Assembly: GCF_001661675.2 (NCBI RefSeq)
Contig: NZ_CP019602.1
Location: forward strand, 1,947,501-2,011,500
From: Croceicoccus marinus
GTDB taxonomy: Bacteria > Pseudomonadota > Alphaproteobacteria > Sphingomonadales > Sphingomonadaceae
Reading direction: 5' to 3'
DNA length: 64,000 bases
The position numbers and the translations under genes were made by a program. The notes beneath the pieces are model-generated. The model did not search any database. It worked only from the letters and a program-made list of their open reading frames with translations, and was not told the origin of the DNA. This document shows, in pieces, positions 18,695-27,619 of the stretch; positions within the stretch are counted from its first letter, which is position 1; each line of letters starts with the position of its first letter.

Positions 18695-19864
18695 TTAAGA
18701 AATGCCTTCGCCCTCGCCCGTCGCCAGCGCCTCTCGCTGGCGGGCGACGGGGCCGGTGCGCGCCGCCCTGCGCCGCGACAGTTCGCGCGCATATTCCTGG
18801 AGGTCGGGCACCTCGTCCAGCTCGTCCACGATCTCGAAGCCGAAGATCGTCTCCAGCACGTCCTCCAGCGTGACGAGGCCGAGGAACGTGCCGTATTCGT
18901 CGACCACCGCCATGATGTGGTGATGTTCAGCGATCATGCGGTGGAACAGCCGGTCGACCGTCGATTCGTCCAGCACGCGGGGGAGCGGGCGGATCAGCGA
19001 AACGATGCCCCGTCCCCCGGCGCCCTGCTCATCGACGCCCTGCCCAGCGACGCCCTGACCAGCGGCGCCCTGCCCATCGGCGCCCCCGCCGCCCCTCCCG
19101 CCATCGAGCAGCAGGGACAGCACCTCGTGCTTGATGACGAAGCCCGCGATCTCGTCCGCGTTGTCGGCATAGACAGGGATGCGCGTGAACGGCACCTCGC
19201 GGATGCGGCGGGCGAACTCCTCGAGCATGACTTCGCGGCTGAGCGTGAAGACCACCGTGCGCGGCGTCATCACGTCGGACACCTTGAGCGCATTGAGCTG
19301 CAGCATGTTCTGCATGAAGCGAACCTCGCTGCTGTCGATCTGGCCAGAAGCCTGCCCCAGGCTGGCGACGGCAAGGATTTCCTCGCGGTGCTGCGGGATA
19401 TCGGCGGCGCGGCCCATGGTGATGATCCTGGTCAGCTGGCGCGAGGCCCAGACCAGCGGTGCAAGGCACTTGATCATGATCGGCAGGATCCATGCCGAAA
19501 ACGGCGCAAGCGCGCGGGCATATCTGGCGCCGATCGTCTTGGGGATGATTTCGGTCACCACCAGGATCGCCAGCGTCAATATGGCCGCGAAAACCGCCTC
19601 TCCGCCGCCGCCGTACAGCGCGGCATATTGCGCGCCCGCGCCCGCCGCGCCCATGGTGTGGGCGATGGTGTTGAGCGTCAGGATCGCGGCAAGCGGACGT
19701 TCGATGTCGTCCTTCAGCTGCTTGACCCGGCTGGCCCATTTCGCGCCCTGTTCCTCTGCCGTGCGCACCTGCGAGGGCGTGATCGTCAGCAGCGACGATT
19801 CGAGGATCGAACACAGAAAGGACACGCATAGCGCGAGAGCGATATAAAAGATCAGCAGCGCCAT
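18695..19864 (-). CDS. CNNM/HlyC-CorC-type protein with a repeat inserted between CBS motifs
   Basis: The protein has 389 aa. The N-terminal CNNM membrane domain (about residues 1-180) has ALLIFYIALALCVSFLCSIL and VTEIIPKTIGARYA. CBS domains follow: DVMTPRTVVFTL to TRIPVYADNADEIAGFVIKHEV, and MIAEHHHIMAVVDEYGTFLGLVTLEDVLE. Relatives are Mg/Co transport or efflux-linked proteins with adenosyl-ligand-sensing CBS pairs. Residues about 253-280 (GQGAAGQGVAGQGVDEQG) come from a 15-bp tandem repeat and have no place in a normal CBS pair. The usual C-terminal CorC/HlyC domain is replaced by a short charged tail. Confidence 0.88.
   Translation of the reverse strand: MALLIFYIALALCVSFLCSILESSLLTITPSQVRTAEEQGAKWASRVKQLKDDIERPLAAILTLNTIAHTMGAAGAGAQYAALYGGGGEAVFAAILTLAILVVTEIIPKTIGARYARALAPFSAWILPIMIKCLAPLVWASRQLTRIITMGRAADIPQHREEILAVASLGQASGQIDSSEVRFMQNMLQLNALKVSDVMTPRTVVFTLSREVMLEEFARRIREVPFTRIPVYADNADEIAGFVIKHEVLSLLLDGGRGGGGADGQGAAGQGVAGQGVDEQGAGGRGIVSLIRPLPRVLDESTVDRLFHRMIAEHHHIMAVVDEYGTFLGLVTLEDVLETIFGFEIVDELDEVPDLQEYARELSRRRAARTGPVARQREALATGEGEGIS
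19018..19077. repeat. 15-bp in-frame tandem repeat (4 copies) in the CBS region
   Basis: Four 15-bp units of the form CGRCGCCCTGMYCAK (19018-19032, 19033-19047, 19048-19062, 19063-19077) run head to tail with a degenerate fifth. Read on the minus strand they encode five-residue units such as AGQGV. The 15-bp period keeps the frame, so length variants would be tolerated. Confidence 0.9.
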
Positions 19865-19899
19865 GTGGTCGAACGATTCCCCCCGGGGTTGGCGTGAAA

Positions 19900-19995
19900 C
19901 TCTATTGCTTCAGTGCCCTATTGCTTGAGGGCACTATCGTTTGAGGGCCCTATTGCTTGAGTGCCCTATTGCTTTAGTGCCCTATTGCTTGAGTG
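19900..19995. repeat. 16-bp tandem repeat (6 copies) at the 3' end of the MBL gene
   Basis: Six 16-bp units near CCCTATTGCTTGAGTG start at 19900, 19916, 19932, 19948, 19964 and 19980. On the minus strand each reads CACTCAAGCAATAGGG; the last unit (19980-19995) provides codons for ALKQ and the TAG stop of the MBL-fold gene. Copies 1-5 lie downstream of the stop, toward the CNNM gene. Each therefore repeats a stop codon. Confidence 0.93.
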
Positions 19996-20668
19996 CCATG
20001 TCGGCAACGAAGGGATTGGTCTGTCGTTCCGCGCCAAATGTGCTGACGGGGCCGTGGCCGGGCACGAAGGTGATGTCGTCGCCCAGCGGCCACAGCTTCT
20101 GCGTGATCGCGTCGATCAGGCTCTGGTGGTCGCTCATCGGGAAATCGGTGCGGCCGATGCTGCCCTTGAACAGCACGTCGCCGACAAAGGCGAAACGGCT
20201 GGGCTGGTGGACGAAGACGACATGGCCCGGCGTGTGGCCGGGGCAGTGGACGACATCCAGCACCAGTTCGCCCACCGTCACCGTGTCGCCGTCCTTCAGC
20301 CAGCGGTCGGGCTCGAATACCTGCGCCTCTACGCCCCAGCGGCCCGCGTCATCGTCCAGCCGCGCGATCCAGAAGCGGTCAGCCTCTTCCGGCCCCTCGA
20401 TCGGCAGGTCCAGTTCCTTCGCCAGCACCCCCGCCATGCCGCAATGGTCGAGATGGCCGTGGGTGATCAGGATCTTTTCCAGCGTCACGCCGGATTTGGC
20501 GACGCCGGCTTTCAACTTGTCGAGATCGCCGCCGGGATCGACCAGCGCGCCCTTCATCGTCTTGGTGCACCAGATCAGCGAGCAGTTTTGCTGCAGCGGG
20601 GTGACGGGCAGGATGGCGGCGCGCATGGCGGGCTGGGCGTTTGTTTCGTTGGTGGTGGCATCGTTCAT
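19982..20668 (-). CDS. MBL-fold metallo-hydrolase (glyoxalase II-like)
   Basis: The protein has 228 aa from ATG 20666-20668; the frame is open further upstream but that part is antisense to the acyltransferase start. The metal-binding HxHxDH motif is THGHLDHCG, with downstream His in VHCPGHTPGHVVF, Asp in FVGDVLF and His in FVPGHGP. The fold suits hydrolysis of thioesters such as hydroxyacylglutathione, or another ester; the substrate is unknown. Its last five residues and stop lie in the 16-bp tandem repeat. Confidence 0.9.
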   Translation of the reverse strand: MNDATTNETNAQPAMRAAILPVTPLQQNCSLIWCTKTMKGALVDPGGDLDKLKAGVAKSGVTLEKILITHGHLDHCGMAGVLAKELDLPIEGPEEADRFWIARLDDDAGRWGVEAQVFEPDRWLKDGDTVTVGELVLDVVHCPGHTPGHVVFVHQPSRFAFVGDVLFKGSIGRTDFPMSDHQSLIDAITQKLWPLGDDITFVPGHGPVSTFGAERQTNPFVADMALKQ

Positions 20669-20773
20669 GGATCTGGAAATGGCCAGAGCGGTGCGCGATT
20701 GCAAGCCGCGAGCAGCGACCGGGCAGCCGCAACGCCCATTGACGAGCGGGCGATTCCGGGCATGGAAGGCATC

Positions 20774-21955
20774 ATGAACCGTGCCAACACCATGCCGGAC
20801 GCCGCTGCGCCCATGGCTGCGCGCCCCCCGCGCGAGCATTTCTGGGACACGCTGCGCGCGGTTCTGATGCTGCTGGGCATACCCTATCACGTGGCGCTGT
20901 CATACATGGTCGGGCGTCAATGGATCGTGAAATCGGGCGAAGGCGTCACCGGTTTCATCGAGCTTGCCCGGTTCATCAGCCTGTTCCGCATGCCAGCCTT
21001 TTTCCTGATCGCGGGCTATTTCGCCGCGATGCTGCTGGCGCGGCGCGCGCCGGGCACCTGGCTTGAGGGGCGGTTCCGGCGGCTGGCGATCCCGCTCGTC
21101 ACCTCGGTCATCGTGCTGGTGCCGGTGATGAACTGGTTCTGCGAAATATCGAACCTGCCTTTTTCGCAGGCGGTGGCGAGCTGGATCGACAATTCGTCGA
21201 AGTCCGGCGGGTACTGGGTGCGGCATTTGTGGTTCATCATCGTGCTGCTGTATTTCTGCTGCGCGATCGCGGCGCTGGCGCTGTGGAAGCGTGATTTCGC
21301 GCAGGCACGGCTGCCGCAATGGGCGGACCGGCTGGTCGGGCGGCACATGGTGATCGCGCTGCTGATGCTGGCGACCATCGTCGGGTTGTGGGAAGCGCTG
21401 GCGGTGGAGGCATTCTATATCCAGGGCCTGAACACCAATGTGATCCAGGAAATCCTGCGTGTCGACCAGGCGATCATCTATGCGCCGTGGTTCGCGATGG
21501 GCTGTTTCCTGCAGCGCAGCCGCGAGGCGGTGGCGCGGGTGACGCGCTATTCGCATGCGGTGGTGGTTCTGGCCTCCCTTGCGGTGGTGCTGGCGATCAT
21601 CACCAAGGAGATGGTGCACCCCGCGCTGTTCCGCTTTATCGAGACGTTCGCCGCGTTGATGATGACGCAATTGCTGATCAGCCTTGCCGCCCATCTGTTC
21701 GACCGGCCGATCCCGGCGGTGCAGCGCTTCACCGCGGCCAGTTTCGTGATCTATCTGTTCCACCTGCCGCTGATCTGCGCGCTGGTGTTCGCCGGGCAAT
21801 ATGTGGCGCTGCCGCCGCTGGTGAAGGCGCTGGCGGTCATGGGGCTGACACTGGCAATATCCTATGGCGCATGGCTGCTGATCGAACGTAGCAAGCTGCT
21901 GGCGCTGCTGTTCGATGGCGGCATGCGGCCCGCGCCGGTCGCATCGGCGCGCTAG
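20774..21955 (+). CDS. acyltransferase-3 family membrane protein
   Basis: The product has 393 aa from ATG 20774, which has GGAAGG just upstream. It is a multi-pass protein with about ten hydrophobic segments. The family start is PREHFWDTLRAVLMLLGIPYHV, with the conserved His-like position in the first helix, then FRMPAFFLIAGYFAAM, and a later FVIYLFHLPLICAL. Acyltransferase-3/OpgC-like enzymes move acyl groups onto extracytoplasmic glycans or other acceptors. Its acceptor cannot be told from context. The stop TAG overlaps the S24 repressor stop tail-to-tail as CTAG. Confidence 0.88.
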   Translation: MNRANTMPDAAAPMAARPPREHFWDTLRAVLMLLGIPYHVALSYMVGRQWIVKSGEGVTGFIELARFISLFRMPAFFLIAGYFAAMLLARRAPGTWLEGRFRRLAIPLVTSVIVLVPVMNWFCEISNLPFSQAVASWIDNSSKSGGYWVRHLWFIIVLLYFCCAIAALALWKRDFAQARLPQWADRLVGRHMVIALLMLATIVGLWEALAVEAFYIQGLNTNVIQEILRVDQAIIYAPWFAMGCFLQRSREAVARVTRYSHAVVVLASLAVVLAIITKEMVHPALFRFIETFAALMMTQLLISLAAHLFDRPIPAVQRFTAASFVIYLFHLPLICALVFAGQYVALPPLVKALAVMGLTLAISYGAWLLIERSKLLALLFDGGMRPAPVASAR

Positions 21956-22647
21956 ACCCGCCCTCCCTTCCAGACGACCCGGCCCAGCACGTCGAGTTCC
22001 TCCAGCGGGACCGCCATGTCCGAGGGATAGGCGTGGTTGTCCGAGATGACCGCCGCCTGCCCGGTGCCGAACTGCAGGCGCTTGACCTGAAGCACGCCGT
22101 CGCGGCGGATCACGTGGACGCCGTCGCGCAGGCGCCCCGCCGGATCCGAATCGGCGCGGGCGACCAGGATCTCGTCCCCGTCGCGCAAGGTCGGTTCCAT
22201 CGAATCGCCCGCCACGGTCAGTGCCGATAGCGCGCCCGGCGTCAGTCCCAGTTCGCGTAGCCAGCCCTGCGCGAATCGCAGATGGCCGACCGGGGCGTCT
22301 TCCTCAGCCACAGCGCCCGGCCCTGCCGAGGCGCCCAGCGCAAGGCGCGGCACGTCAACCCATTGCGAGCGCGCGGCGGGGAGTTTTCCCGCGATTTTGC
22401 CCCGTGCAGGGGAAATTTCCTCCATCTCCGGCGCGCCCAGCTCGTCCTCTCCCACGCCGAAGAATCGTGCGAGTGTGGCGCGGTCGGTCTCCTCCAGTTT
22501 CCGCGGGCTGCCTTTGCGAATAAACTGCTGAAGATAGCTGGCATTCCTGCCGATCAGCTTGGACAGGGCGGCCAGGCTGACACCCCGCCGCTCGGCGAGA
22601 TCCATCAGCCTTTCGCGGGCCGGATCGAGTGTGAAATTGTTAACCAT
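21952..22647 (-). CDS. S24-family HTH repressor (LexA/CI-like)
   Basis: The protein has 231 aa. An N-terminal helix-turn-helix (RERLMDLAERRGVSLAALSK then SYLQQFIRKGS) is followed by a C-terminal S24 domain with the Ser in VAGDSMEPTLRDGD and the Lys in VLQVKRLQFG, the catalytic dyad of self-cleaving repressors. A cleavage site before the peptidase domain is not certain. It is divergent from a small HTH-like gene; the shared spacer carries repeated CCTA/TAGG boxes. The setup resembles a prophage CI/Cro switch or a damage-responsive regulator, but no other phage genes are nearby. Confidence 0.9.
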   Translation of the reverse strand: MVNNFTLDPARERLMDLAERRGVSLAALSKLIGRNASYLQQFIRKGSPRKLEETDRATLARFFGVGEDELGAPEMEEISPARGKIAGKLPAARSQWVDVPRLALGASAGPGAVAEEDAPVGHLRFAQGWLRELGLTPGALSALTVAGDSMEPTLRDGDEILVARADSDPAGRLRDGVHVIRRDGVLQVKRLQFGTGQAAVISDNHAYPSDMAVPLEELDVLGRVVWKGGRV

Positions 22648-22655
22648 GCCTCATT

Positions 22656-22718
22656 CCTACATCAAAGATTTTTCCTAGACAAGTAGGATTTCTCCTGCGA
22701 CCCGATAGGTGTTCCTAC
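22656..22718. promoter_or_regulatory. candidate operator region with CCTA/TAGG boxes
   Basis: The divergent spacer has CCTAC at 22656-22660, CCTA at 22674-22677 facing TAGG at 22684-22687, and TAGG at 22706-22709 facing CCTA at 22714-22717. These form inverted pairs spaced 6 and 4 bp. They are natural candidates for binding by the S24 repressor or the small HTH protein. Binding is inferred, not known. Confidence 0.55.
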
Positions 22719-22747
22719 GGGGCGATTCGAGAAACAGGGAGTTCCAA

Positions 22748-22939
22748 GTGCTTATCCGTGAAATCGAGAAATTCCTGCGCAGCACCGGCATGCCTGCCAG
22801 CAAGTTCGGACGGATGGCGGCACGCGACCCAAGGCTGGTGCATGACCTGCGCAATGGCCGCGAACCGCGTCGCCGCATGGTTTTGCGCGTGGAACATTTC
22901 ATGAACAAATACAAGCTGGAGATGCCCAATGCGCGCTGA
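22748..22939 (+). CDS. small Cro/HTH-like protein (63 aa)
   Basis: Start GTG 22748, with GGGAG 6 nt upstream. The 63-residue product is basic: EIEKFLRSTGMPASKFGRMA, then PRLVHDLRNGREPRRR, and a closing EHFMNKYKLEMPNAR. The helix spacing and basic recognition segment suggest a small DNA-binding protein of the Cro kind. It is divergent from the S24 repressor and its end overlaps the start of the next gene by 11 bp. Function is inferred from layout and composition only. Confidence 0.7.
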   Translation: MLIREIEKFLRSTGMPASKFGRMAARDPRLVHDLRNGREPRRRMVLRVEHFMNKYKLEMPNAR

Positions 22940-23294
22940 TCACCCCATTTTCGCCCGTTCACCCCGCGCGCCGCGTTCCGTTCGCCGCAGTGTTTCGGAA
23001 CGGCTTGAGGACGCCGTTCTGGCGCTGGCCGGCGGTCTTGGCGCGGTTACGATCCACCGCGAGATGCCCTGGGCCAGCATCACCTTTGCCGGCACGCGCC
23101 ACACCATGACATTGTGCTTCACCGGCAGCGGCGCGGTCGACGCGGGCGAGGAACTGCTGGCCCGCCTTCCCGACCACGAATTCACGATCCCCGGCCAGCT
23201 GGTCGCCGACGCGCAGATCCACAAGGTCGAGCACGAGATGCTGCCCGAACCCAAGCTGCGGATTCAGGTCGAACTGCTGCTGCTGGAGGAGTGA
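22929..23294 (+). CDS. hypothetical protein downstream of the small HTH gene
   Basis: The product has 121 aa, with the ATG inside the end of the small HTH gene. After a basic N-terminus (FARSPRAPRSVRRSVSERL) it has an alpha/beta pattern: LEDAVLALAGGLGAV, EMPWASITFAGTRHTMTLCF, GEELLARLPDHEFTIPGQLVADAQI and LRIQVELLLLEE. No catalytic motif is recognised. The overlap suggests that it and the HTH protein are made together, so it is probably an accessory of that switch. Confidence 0.75.
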   Translation: MRADHPIFARSPRAPRSVRRSVSERLEDAVLALAGGLGAVTIHREMPWASITFAGTRHTMTLCFTGSGAVDAGEELLARLPDHEFTIPGQLVADAQIHKVEHEMLPEPKLRIQVELLLLEE

Positions 23295-23322
23295 GCGTTC
23301 AACCGATTTGCGGATGCAGGCA

Positions 23323-24807
23323 CTAGGCCAACTGCCACTCCCAGCCGAGCGGATCGCCGTCCATGACGTCCACCCCCTTCGCCGCAAGTTCGTCCCGCAG
23401 CGCGTCCGACAAGGCGAAATCCCTGTCGGCGCGGGCGGCTTTGCGGCGGGCGAGGATGTCCTCGATCTCGTCCTCGGTGATCGACGCGCCCTTGGGCGCG
23501 ACGCGCAGGGCCTCGCGATCCGCCAGCGGGAGGCCGAGCGCGGACATCATCGCGGCGACCAGCGCGCCCATTTGCGCGGCGTCGACCTTCTTCAATGCCA
23601 CCGCTTCTTCCAGCACGGTCAGCGCGACCGGGGTGTTGAGGTCGTCGGACAGCGCGGCATCGAACTTGTCCAGCAGCGGGGCCAGCCTGGGATGCGTCAC
23701 CGCCGCCTGCACGTCGGCCAGCGCCGCGCCGTCCTCCACCGCGTCGATCACATTGCGCGCAGCCGCCAGCAGCCGCTTGAGCCGCACCAAAGCCGCGCCA
23801 AGGCCATCCCAGCTGAATTCCAGCTCGCTGCGGTAATGCGCCTGCAGGCACAGCATCCGATAGGCGAGCGGGTGGTAGCCCTTGTCGACCAGCAATTGCA
23901 GGCGCAGGAATTCGCCCGAGGACTTGCTCATCTTGCCCGACCGCTCGACCAGGAAGTTGTTGTGCATCCAGATGCGCGCGCCCGAATTGGCGGGATCAGC
24001 CAGGCTCATCGCCGACTCCCCGCCGCAACCGCAGAACGCCTGGTTCTGCGCGATCTCGTTCGGGTGGTGAATCTCGCGGTGGTCGATGCCGCCGGTGTGG
24101 ATGTCGAAGGGAAAGCCCAGCACCTCCCCGCTCATTACCGAGCATTCCAGGTGCCAGCCCGGAGCGCCGCGGCCCCAGGGGCTGTCCCATTCCATCTGCC
24201 GCGTCTCGCCCGCCGGGGTCTTGCGCCAGATCGCGAAATCGGCGGCGTTGCGCTTGCCCTCCACCGCCTCGATGCGCCCTTCACCCTCGTCGGTCACCGC
24301 GCGCGCCAGCCGCCCGTAATCGGCCACGGTCGAGACGTCGAAATAAAGCCCGCTGTCGAGCTCGTAGCAGTGCTGCGGCGCAATCCGCTCGGCAAAGGCG
24401 ATCATGCTGTCGATATAGTCGGTCGCGATCGTCCAGCGCGCCGGCTGGCGGATGTTGAGCGCCGCGACATCCTGCCAATAGGCCTGCGTGTAATGCTCCG
24501 CGATGTCCCAGATGGATTGCGAGCGGGCGGCCGCCATTTTCTCCATCTTGTCCTCGCCCTGGTCGGCGTCGTCGGTCAGATGCCCCACGTCGGTGATGTT
24601 GATGACATGGGTCAGCCGATAGCCCTTCCACGTCAGCAGCCGGCCCAGCATGTCGGCGAAGACATAGGCGCGCATGTTGCCGATATGGGGGTAGTTGTAG
24701 ACCGTCGGCCCGCAGCTGTAGACGCGCGCCTCCCCTTCGTGGACGGGGGCGAAGACCTCGGCCTTGCGGGTCAGCGAGTTGAAGAGGGTGAGCGCGGTGC
24801 TGGTCAT
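23323..24807 (-). CDS. cysS: cysteinyl-tRNA synthetase
   Basis: The protein has 494 aa from ATG 24805-24807. It charges tRNA-Cys in the cytoplasm. The zinc Cys and HIGH-type motif are [18 protein letters not shown] (HIGN at residues 41-44) and the KMSKS loop is [10 protein letters not shown] (residues 292-296). Other family blocks are INITDVGHL and [14 protein letters not shown]. An 81-residue upstream open frame is rejected because family members begin at this Met and the upstream part lacks synthetase features. Confidence 0.97.
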   Translation of the reverse strand: MTSTALTLFNSLTRKAEVFAPVHEGEARVYSCGPTVYNYPHIGNMRAYVFADMLGRLLTWKGYRLTHVINITDVGHLTDDADQGEDKMEKMAAARSQSIWDIAEHYTQAYWQDVAALNIRQPARWTIATDYIDSMIAFAERIAPQHCYELDSGLYFDVSTVADYGRLARAVTDEGEGRIEAVEGKRNAADFAIWRKTPAGETRQMEWDSPWGRGAPGWHLECSVMSGEVLGFPFDIHTGGIDHREIHHPNEIAQNQAFCGCGGESAMSLADPANSGARIWMHNNFLVERSGKMSKSSGEFLRLQLLVDKGYHPLAYRMLCLQAHYRSELEFSWDGLGAALVRLKRLLAAARNVIDAVEDGAALADVQAAVTHPRLAPLLDKFDAALSDDLNTPVALTVLEEAVALKKVDAAQMGALVAAMMSALGLPLADREALRVAPKGASITEDEIEDILARRKAARADRDFALSDALRDELAAKGVDVMDGDPLGWEWQLA

Positions 24808-25184
24808 GGCGCGGTGCCATACGCGCGGCGGGGGCAAGGTCAAGCGCGGCGGGCGGATCGATTGGCACCTCGGGCAATTTCGACTCGCGCGCGCAGCGCA
24901 AAGCGCCCGCCATCGCAATATGCGCCGGACGCGGCAGAAAAGCTTGGTCGCTATCGCTGTCCATTCGCCATTTGCAACAATTATTTCAAAGTTGCAGAAT
25001 ATTACGCTATCCGAAACAATTGCCTTTGACAGTTTGTAACACGAGCGCAAGAAGCGCTACGGGACTGAGCAGTATGGTATTGTTCAAGACCGACCACTCG
25101 TCACGATCGCAAAGATCAAACGGGGTCGCATGGTAGCGATTTTGCCTGTCGGCCGGTCATGCCTTTAGAGTAAAGGATGATCCA
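24808..25184. other. 377-bp interval without a recognised gene
   Basis: This stretch separates divergent cysS and the TonB-like gene. It is less GC-rich than its flanks in its middle part. I see no tRNA, repeat or hairpin with a T-tract in it. It presumably holds the promoters of both neighbours. A reverse-strand open frame into it only extends cysS and has no coding support. Confidence 0.6.
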
Positions 25185-25694
25185 ATGAAAAAGATATTAG
25201 CTTGTGTTGCCGCAGCAATACTTCTGACCGGAGCCGCGCCCACCCTTGCCAAGAAGGGCAAGAATCCGCCCATCCTCGTCGATGCCGACATGTCGAGCAT
25301 ACAGTGGTCGAGCGAACTTTCCCGGAGTCTCGATCGCGAGTTGCTTCGCATCAGGCCCTCGGCACGCACCGGCATGCCCGACGCCCTCGTGCAGGTGCGC
25401 TTCGAGGTGCAGGACGGCAAGGCCGTGAACGCGCGGATGTTCCGGCGGTCGGGCGATAGGTGGCTGGACCGGCAGGCGATGCGGTCGATCCAGCGGCTGG
25501 ACAACATACCCGATGTTCCCAGCGACGCGGGTGATAGCCGCACCGTGCAGGCGAACATCATAACTGCCAACAGCGACACTGCGTATCGCACGCTCAATGC
25601 CCGGCTGATGGACATGGAAAAGGCACGTATGGCCTCCAGCAGGGCGGACCGGACGGTGATCGCCCTTACCGCGGGACTCTCACCCGCAGGATAG
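25185..25694 (+). CDS. secreted protein with a TonB-C-like domain
   Basis: The product has 169 aa. A clear signal peptide (MKKILACVAAAILLTGAAPTLA, cleaved before KKGK) precedes a TonB C-terminal-like beta-alpha-beta unit: DALVQVRFEVQDGKAVNARM then SGDRWLDRQAMRSIQRL. It lacks the transmembrane anchor and Pro-rich linker of true TonB. Single TonB-C domains of this kind occur in sphingomonad periplasmic proteins of unknown role. It is followed by a strong hairpin, so it is likely monocistronic. Confidence 0.8.
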   Translation: MKKILACVAAAILLTGAAPTLAKKGKNPPILVDADMSSIQWSSELSRSLDRELLRIRPSARTGMPDALVQVRFEVQDGKAVNARMFRRSGDRWLDRQAMRSIQRLDNIPDVPSDAGDSRTVQANIITANSDTAYRTLNARLMDMEKARMASSRADRTVIALTAGLSPAG

Positions 25695-25710
25695 CGCGAT
25701 CATCACCTTG

Positions 25711-25758
25711 GGACTGCCCCGGTCGCAACACCCCCCCCCGTTGCCTCCGGGGCAGTCC
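25711..25758. terminator. bidirectional hairpin between the TonB-like gene and cobT
   Basis: GGACTGCCCCGG (25711-25722) pairs exactly with CCGGGGCAGTCC (25747-25758), a 12-bp stem. The loop holds a run of nine C. It lies between two convergent genes. No long T-tract follows in either direction, so termination is likely but not certain. Confidence 0.6.
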
Positions 25759-25775
25759 TCTGCATCAGGCTGCGA

Positions 25776-27599
25776 TCAGTCGCCCTCGAACAGGCCTGCC
25801 AGCTGCTCGATCATGGTGCCGCCCAGCTGTTCGGCATCCATGATGGTGACGGCGCGGCGGTAATAGCGGGTGACGTCGTGGCCGATGCCGATCGCCATCA
25901 GCTCGACCGGGGACTTCTTCTCGATCCATTCGATCACCTTGCGCAGATGCGCTTCCAGATAGCCCGCGCTGTTCACCGACAATGTCGAATCGTCGACCGG
26001 CGCACCGTCCGAGATCACCATCAGGATCCGGCGATCCTCGGGCCGCGCGAGCAGGCGCGAATGGGCCCACATCAAGGCCTCGCCGTCGATGTTTTCCTTC
26101 AGCAGCCCTTCGCGCATCATCAGGCCCAGGTTGCGCCGTGCGCGCCGCCATGGCTCGTCCGCCTGCTTGTAGACGATGTGGCGCAAATCGTTGAGGCGGC
26201 CCGGCGTTTCGGGCTTGCCCTTCGACAGCCATTGCTCGCGGCTCTGCCCGCCCTTCCACGCGCGGGTGGTGAAGCCCAGGATCTCGGTCTTCACGCCGCA
26301 GCGTTCCAGCGTGCGCGCCAGCACGTCGGCGCTGATCGCAGCGATGGAAATGGGGCGCCCGCGCATCGAACCCGAATTGTCGATCAGCAGGGTGACGACC
26401 GTGTCCTTGAATTCCTGGTCCCGCTCCATCTTGTAGCTGAGCGAGGAGCCGGGGCTGACCACGACGCGCGCTAGCCGCGCGGCATCGAGCAGGCCTTCCT
26501 CCTGGTCGAAATCCCAGCTGCGGTTCTGCTGCGCCATCAGCCGGCGCTGCAGCCGGTTGGCCAGCTTGGTCACAACGCCCTGCAGGCCCTTCAGCTGCGC
26601 ATCCAGATAGGTGCGCAGCCGCGTCAGCTCTTCCTCGTCGCAGAGTTCGGAAGCGCCGGTGATCTCGTCGAAATCGGTCGTGAAGGCGCGGTAGTCGAAA
26701 TCGTCGGGCAGCTCGGTCCACGGGCGATTGGGGCGCACGGGCATCATGCCCTCCTCGTCGCCCTCGCCCGGATCGAATTCGCCGTCGGCGTCGAACTCGC
26801 CGTCGTCCTCACCGTCCTCGCCCTCGCCGTCCTCGGGCTGAGCGGCGGCTTCCAGCGGGTTCTGCTGCTGGTCCGAGGGCTGCTCCTCGGGCGTGTCCTG
26901 GTCCTGGTCCTGCTCGCTCTCGCTGCCCTCGTCCTCGTCGCCCTCGTCCTCGGGCATGTCGGGCTGCGGCTCGCTTTCCACCATTTCCAGATGGCGCAGC
27001 ATGTCGAGCGACAGCTTCTGGAACGCGCGCTGGTCGGTGATCGCGCTGGCCAGCGTGTCGAAATCGTCACCGATGGCGGAACGGATCGCCTCGCGCCGCA
27101 GGTTCAGCCCGTCCTGCGCGGCCTCGGGAATGGCCTCGCCCGTCAGATGTTCGCGCAGCATCAGTGCGAGCGCGGTGGCCATGGGCACATCCTCGGCCCG
27201 TTCGGCGCGGGTGATCGTATCGGCCGCCAGCCGCTTGTCGAGCGCGGCGGCCAGGTTGGCGCGCGTGCCCGACATCGCGCGCGCGCCGATGGCTTCCCAG
27301 CGCACCTGCTCCACCGCGTCGAATGCCTGCCGCGCCAGCGGGTCCGACGGGCGCATCCGGTTGTGCAGCGGCGCGTTATGATGCCGCTGCTTCAGGGCAA
27401 AGCTGTCGGCCACCCCGCGCGCGATGGCGACGGGGCCGGCCTCCAGCTTGCGGCCGGGCATGGGAACGCGCACCGAATTGCCCACCTGCGCGGGTGTGTC
27501 CGATGTCCAACTGACCTCGATCTCGGCATTTTCGGCGACGGCGCGGGCCGTGCCGGTCAATGCATTGCGGAAACGGTCGAGCTTCGATTCCTCTGCCAA
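25776..27599 (-). CDS. cobT: cobaltochelatase subunit CobT
   Basis: The protein has 607 aa from TTG 27597-27599, with GAAGGG 7 nt upstream. Together with CobS it forms the AAA+ chaperone complex of aerobic cobaltochelatase (CobN), inserting cobalt for B12. Features are the N-terminal domain starting [19 protein letters not shown], a very acidic linker (many D/E, about residues 210-290), and a C-terminal VWA domain with [16 protein letters not shown] about residue 407. CobS and CobN are not in this window. Downstream of it lies the hairpin at 25711-25758. Confidence 0.93.
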   Translation of the reverse strand: MAEESKLDRFRNALTGTARAVAENAEIEVSWTSDTPAQVGNSVRVPMPGRKLEAGPVAIARGVADSFALKQRHHNAPLHNRMRPSDPLARQAFDAVEQVRWEAIGARAMSGTRANLAAALDKRLAADTITRAERAEDVPMATALALMLREHLTGEAIPEAAQDGLNLRREAIRSAIGDDFDTLASAITDQRAFQKLSLDMLRHLEMVESEPQPDMPEDEGDEDEGSESEQDQDQDTPEEQPSDQQQNPLEAAAQPEDGEGEDGEDDGEFDADGEFDPGEGDEEGMMPVRPNRPWTELPDDFDYRAFTTDFDEITGASELCDEEELTRLRTYLDAQLKGLQGVVTKLANRLQRRLMAQQNRSWDFDQEEGLLDAARLARVVVSPGSSLSYKMERDQEFKDTVVTLLIDNSGSMRGRPISIAAISADVLARTLERCGVKTEILGFTTRAWKGGQSREQWLSKGKPETPGRLNDLRHIVYKQADEPWRRARRNLGLMMREGLLKENIDGEALMWAHSRLLARPEDRRILMVISDGAPVDDSTLSVNSAGYLEAHLRKVIEWIEKKSPVELMAIGIGHDVTRYYRRAVTIMDAEQLGGTMIEQLAGLFEGD

Positions 27600-27619
27600 G
27601 CGTCAGCCCTTCGCGCGGC

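Noticed and set aside
19900..19995. Phage attachment site or tRNA remnant
   Set aside because: The repeats are 16-bp head-to-tail copies of the adjacent gene end; no integrase or tRNA fold was found.
19961..20773. Upstream extension of the acyltransferase
   Set aside because: The extension runs antisense to the MBL-fold gene; the ATG at 20774 has its own ribosome-binding site.
24808..25050. 81-residue N-terminal extension of cysS
   Set aside because: Family members begin at the Met chosen here, and the extension has no synthetase or targeting features.
24808..25184. tRNA or small RNA gene in the largest gap
   Set aside because: No cloverleaf, CCA end or terminator hairpin could be seen.
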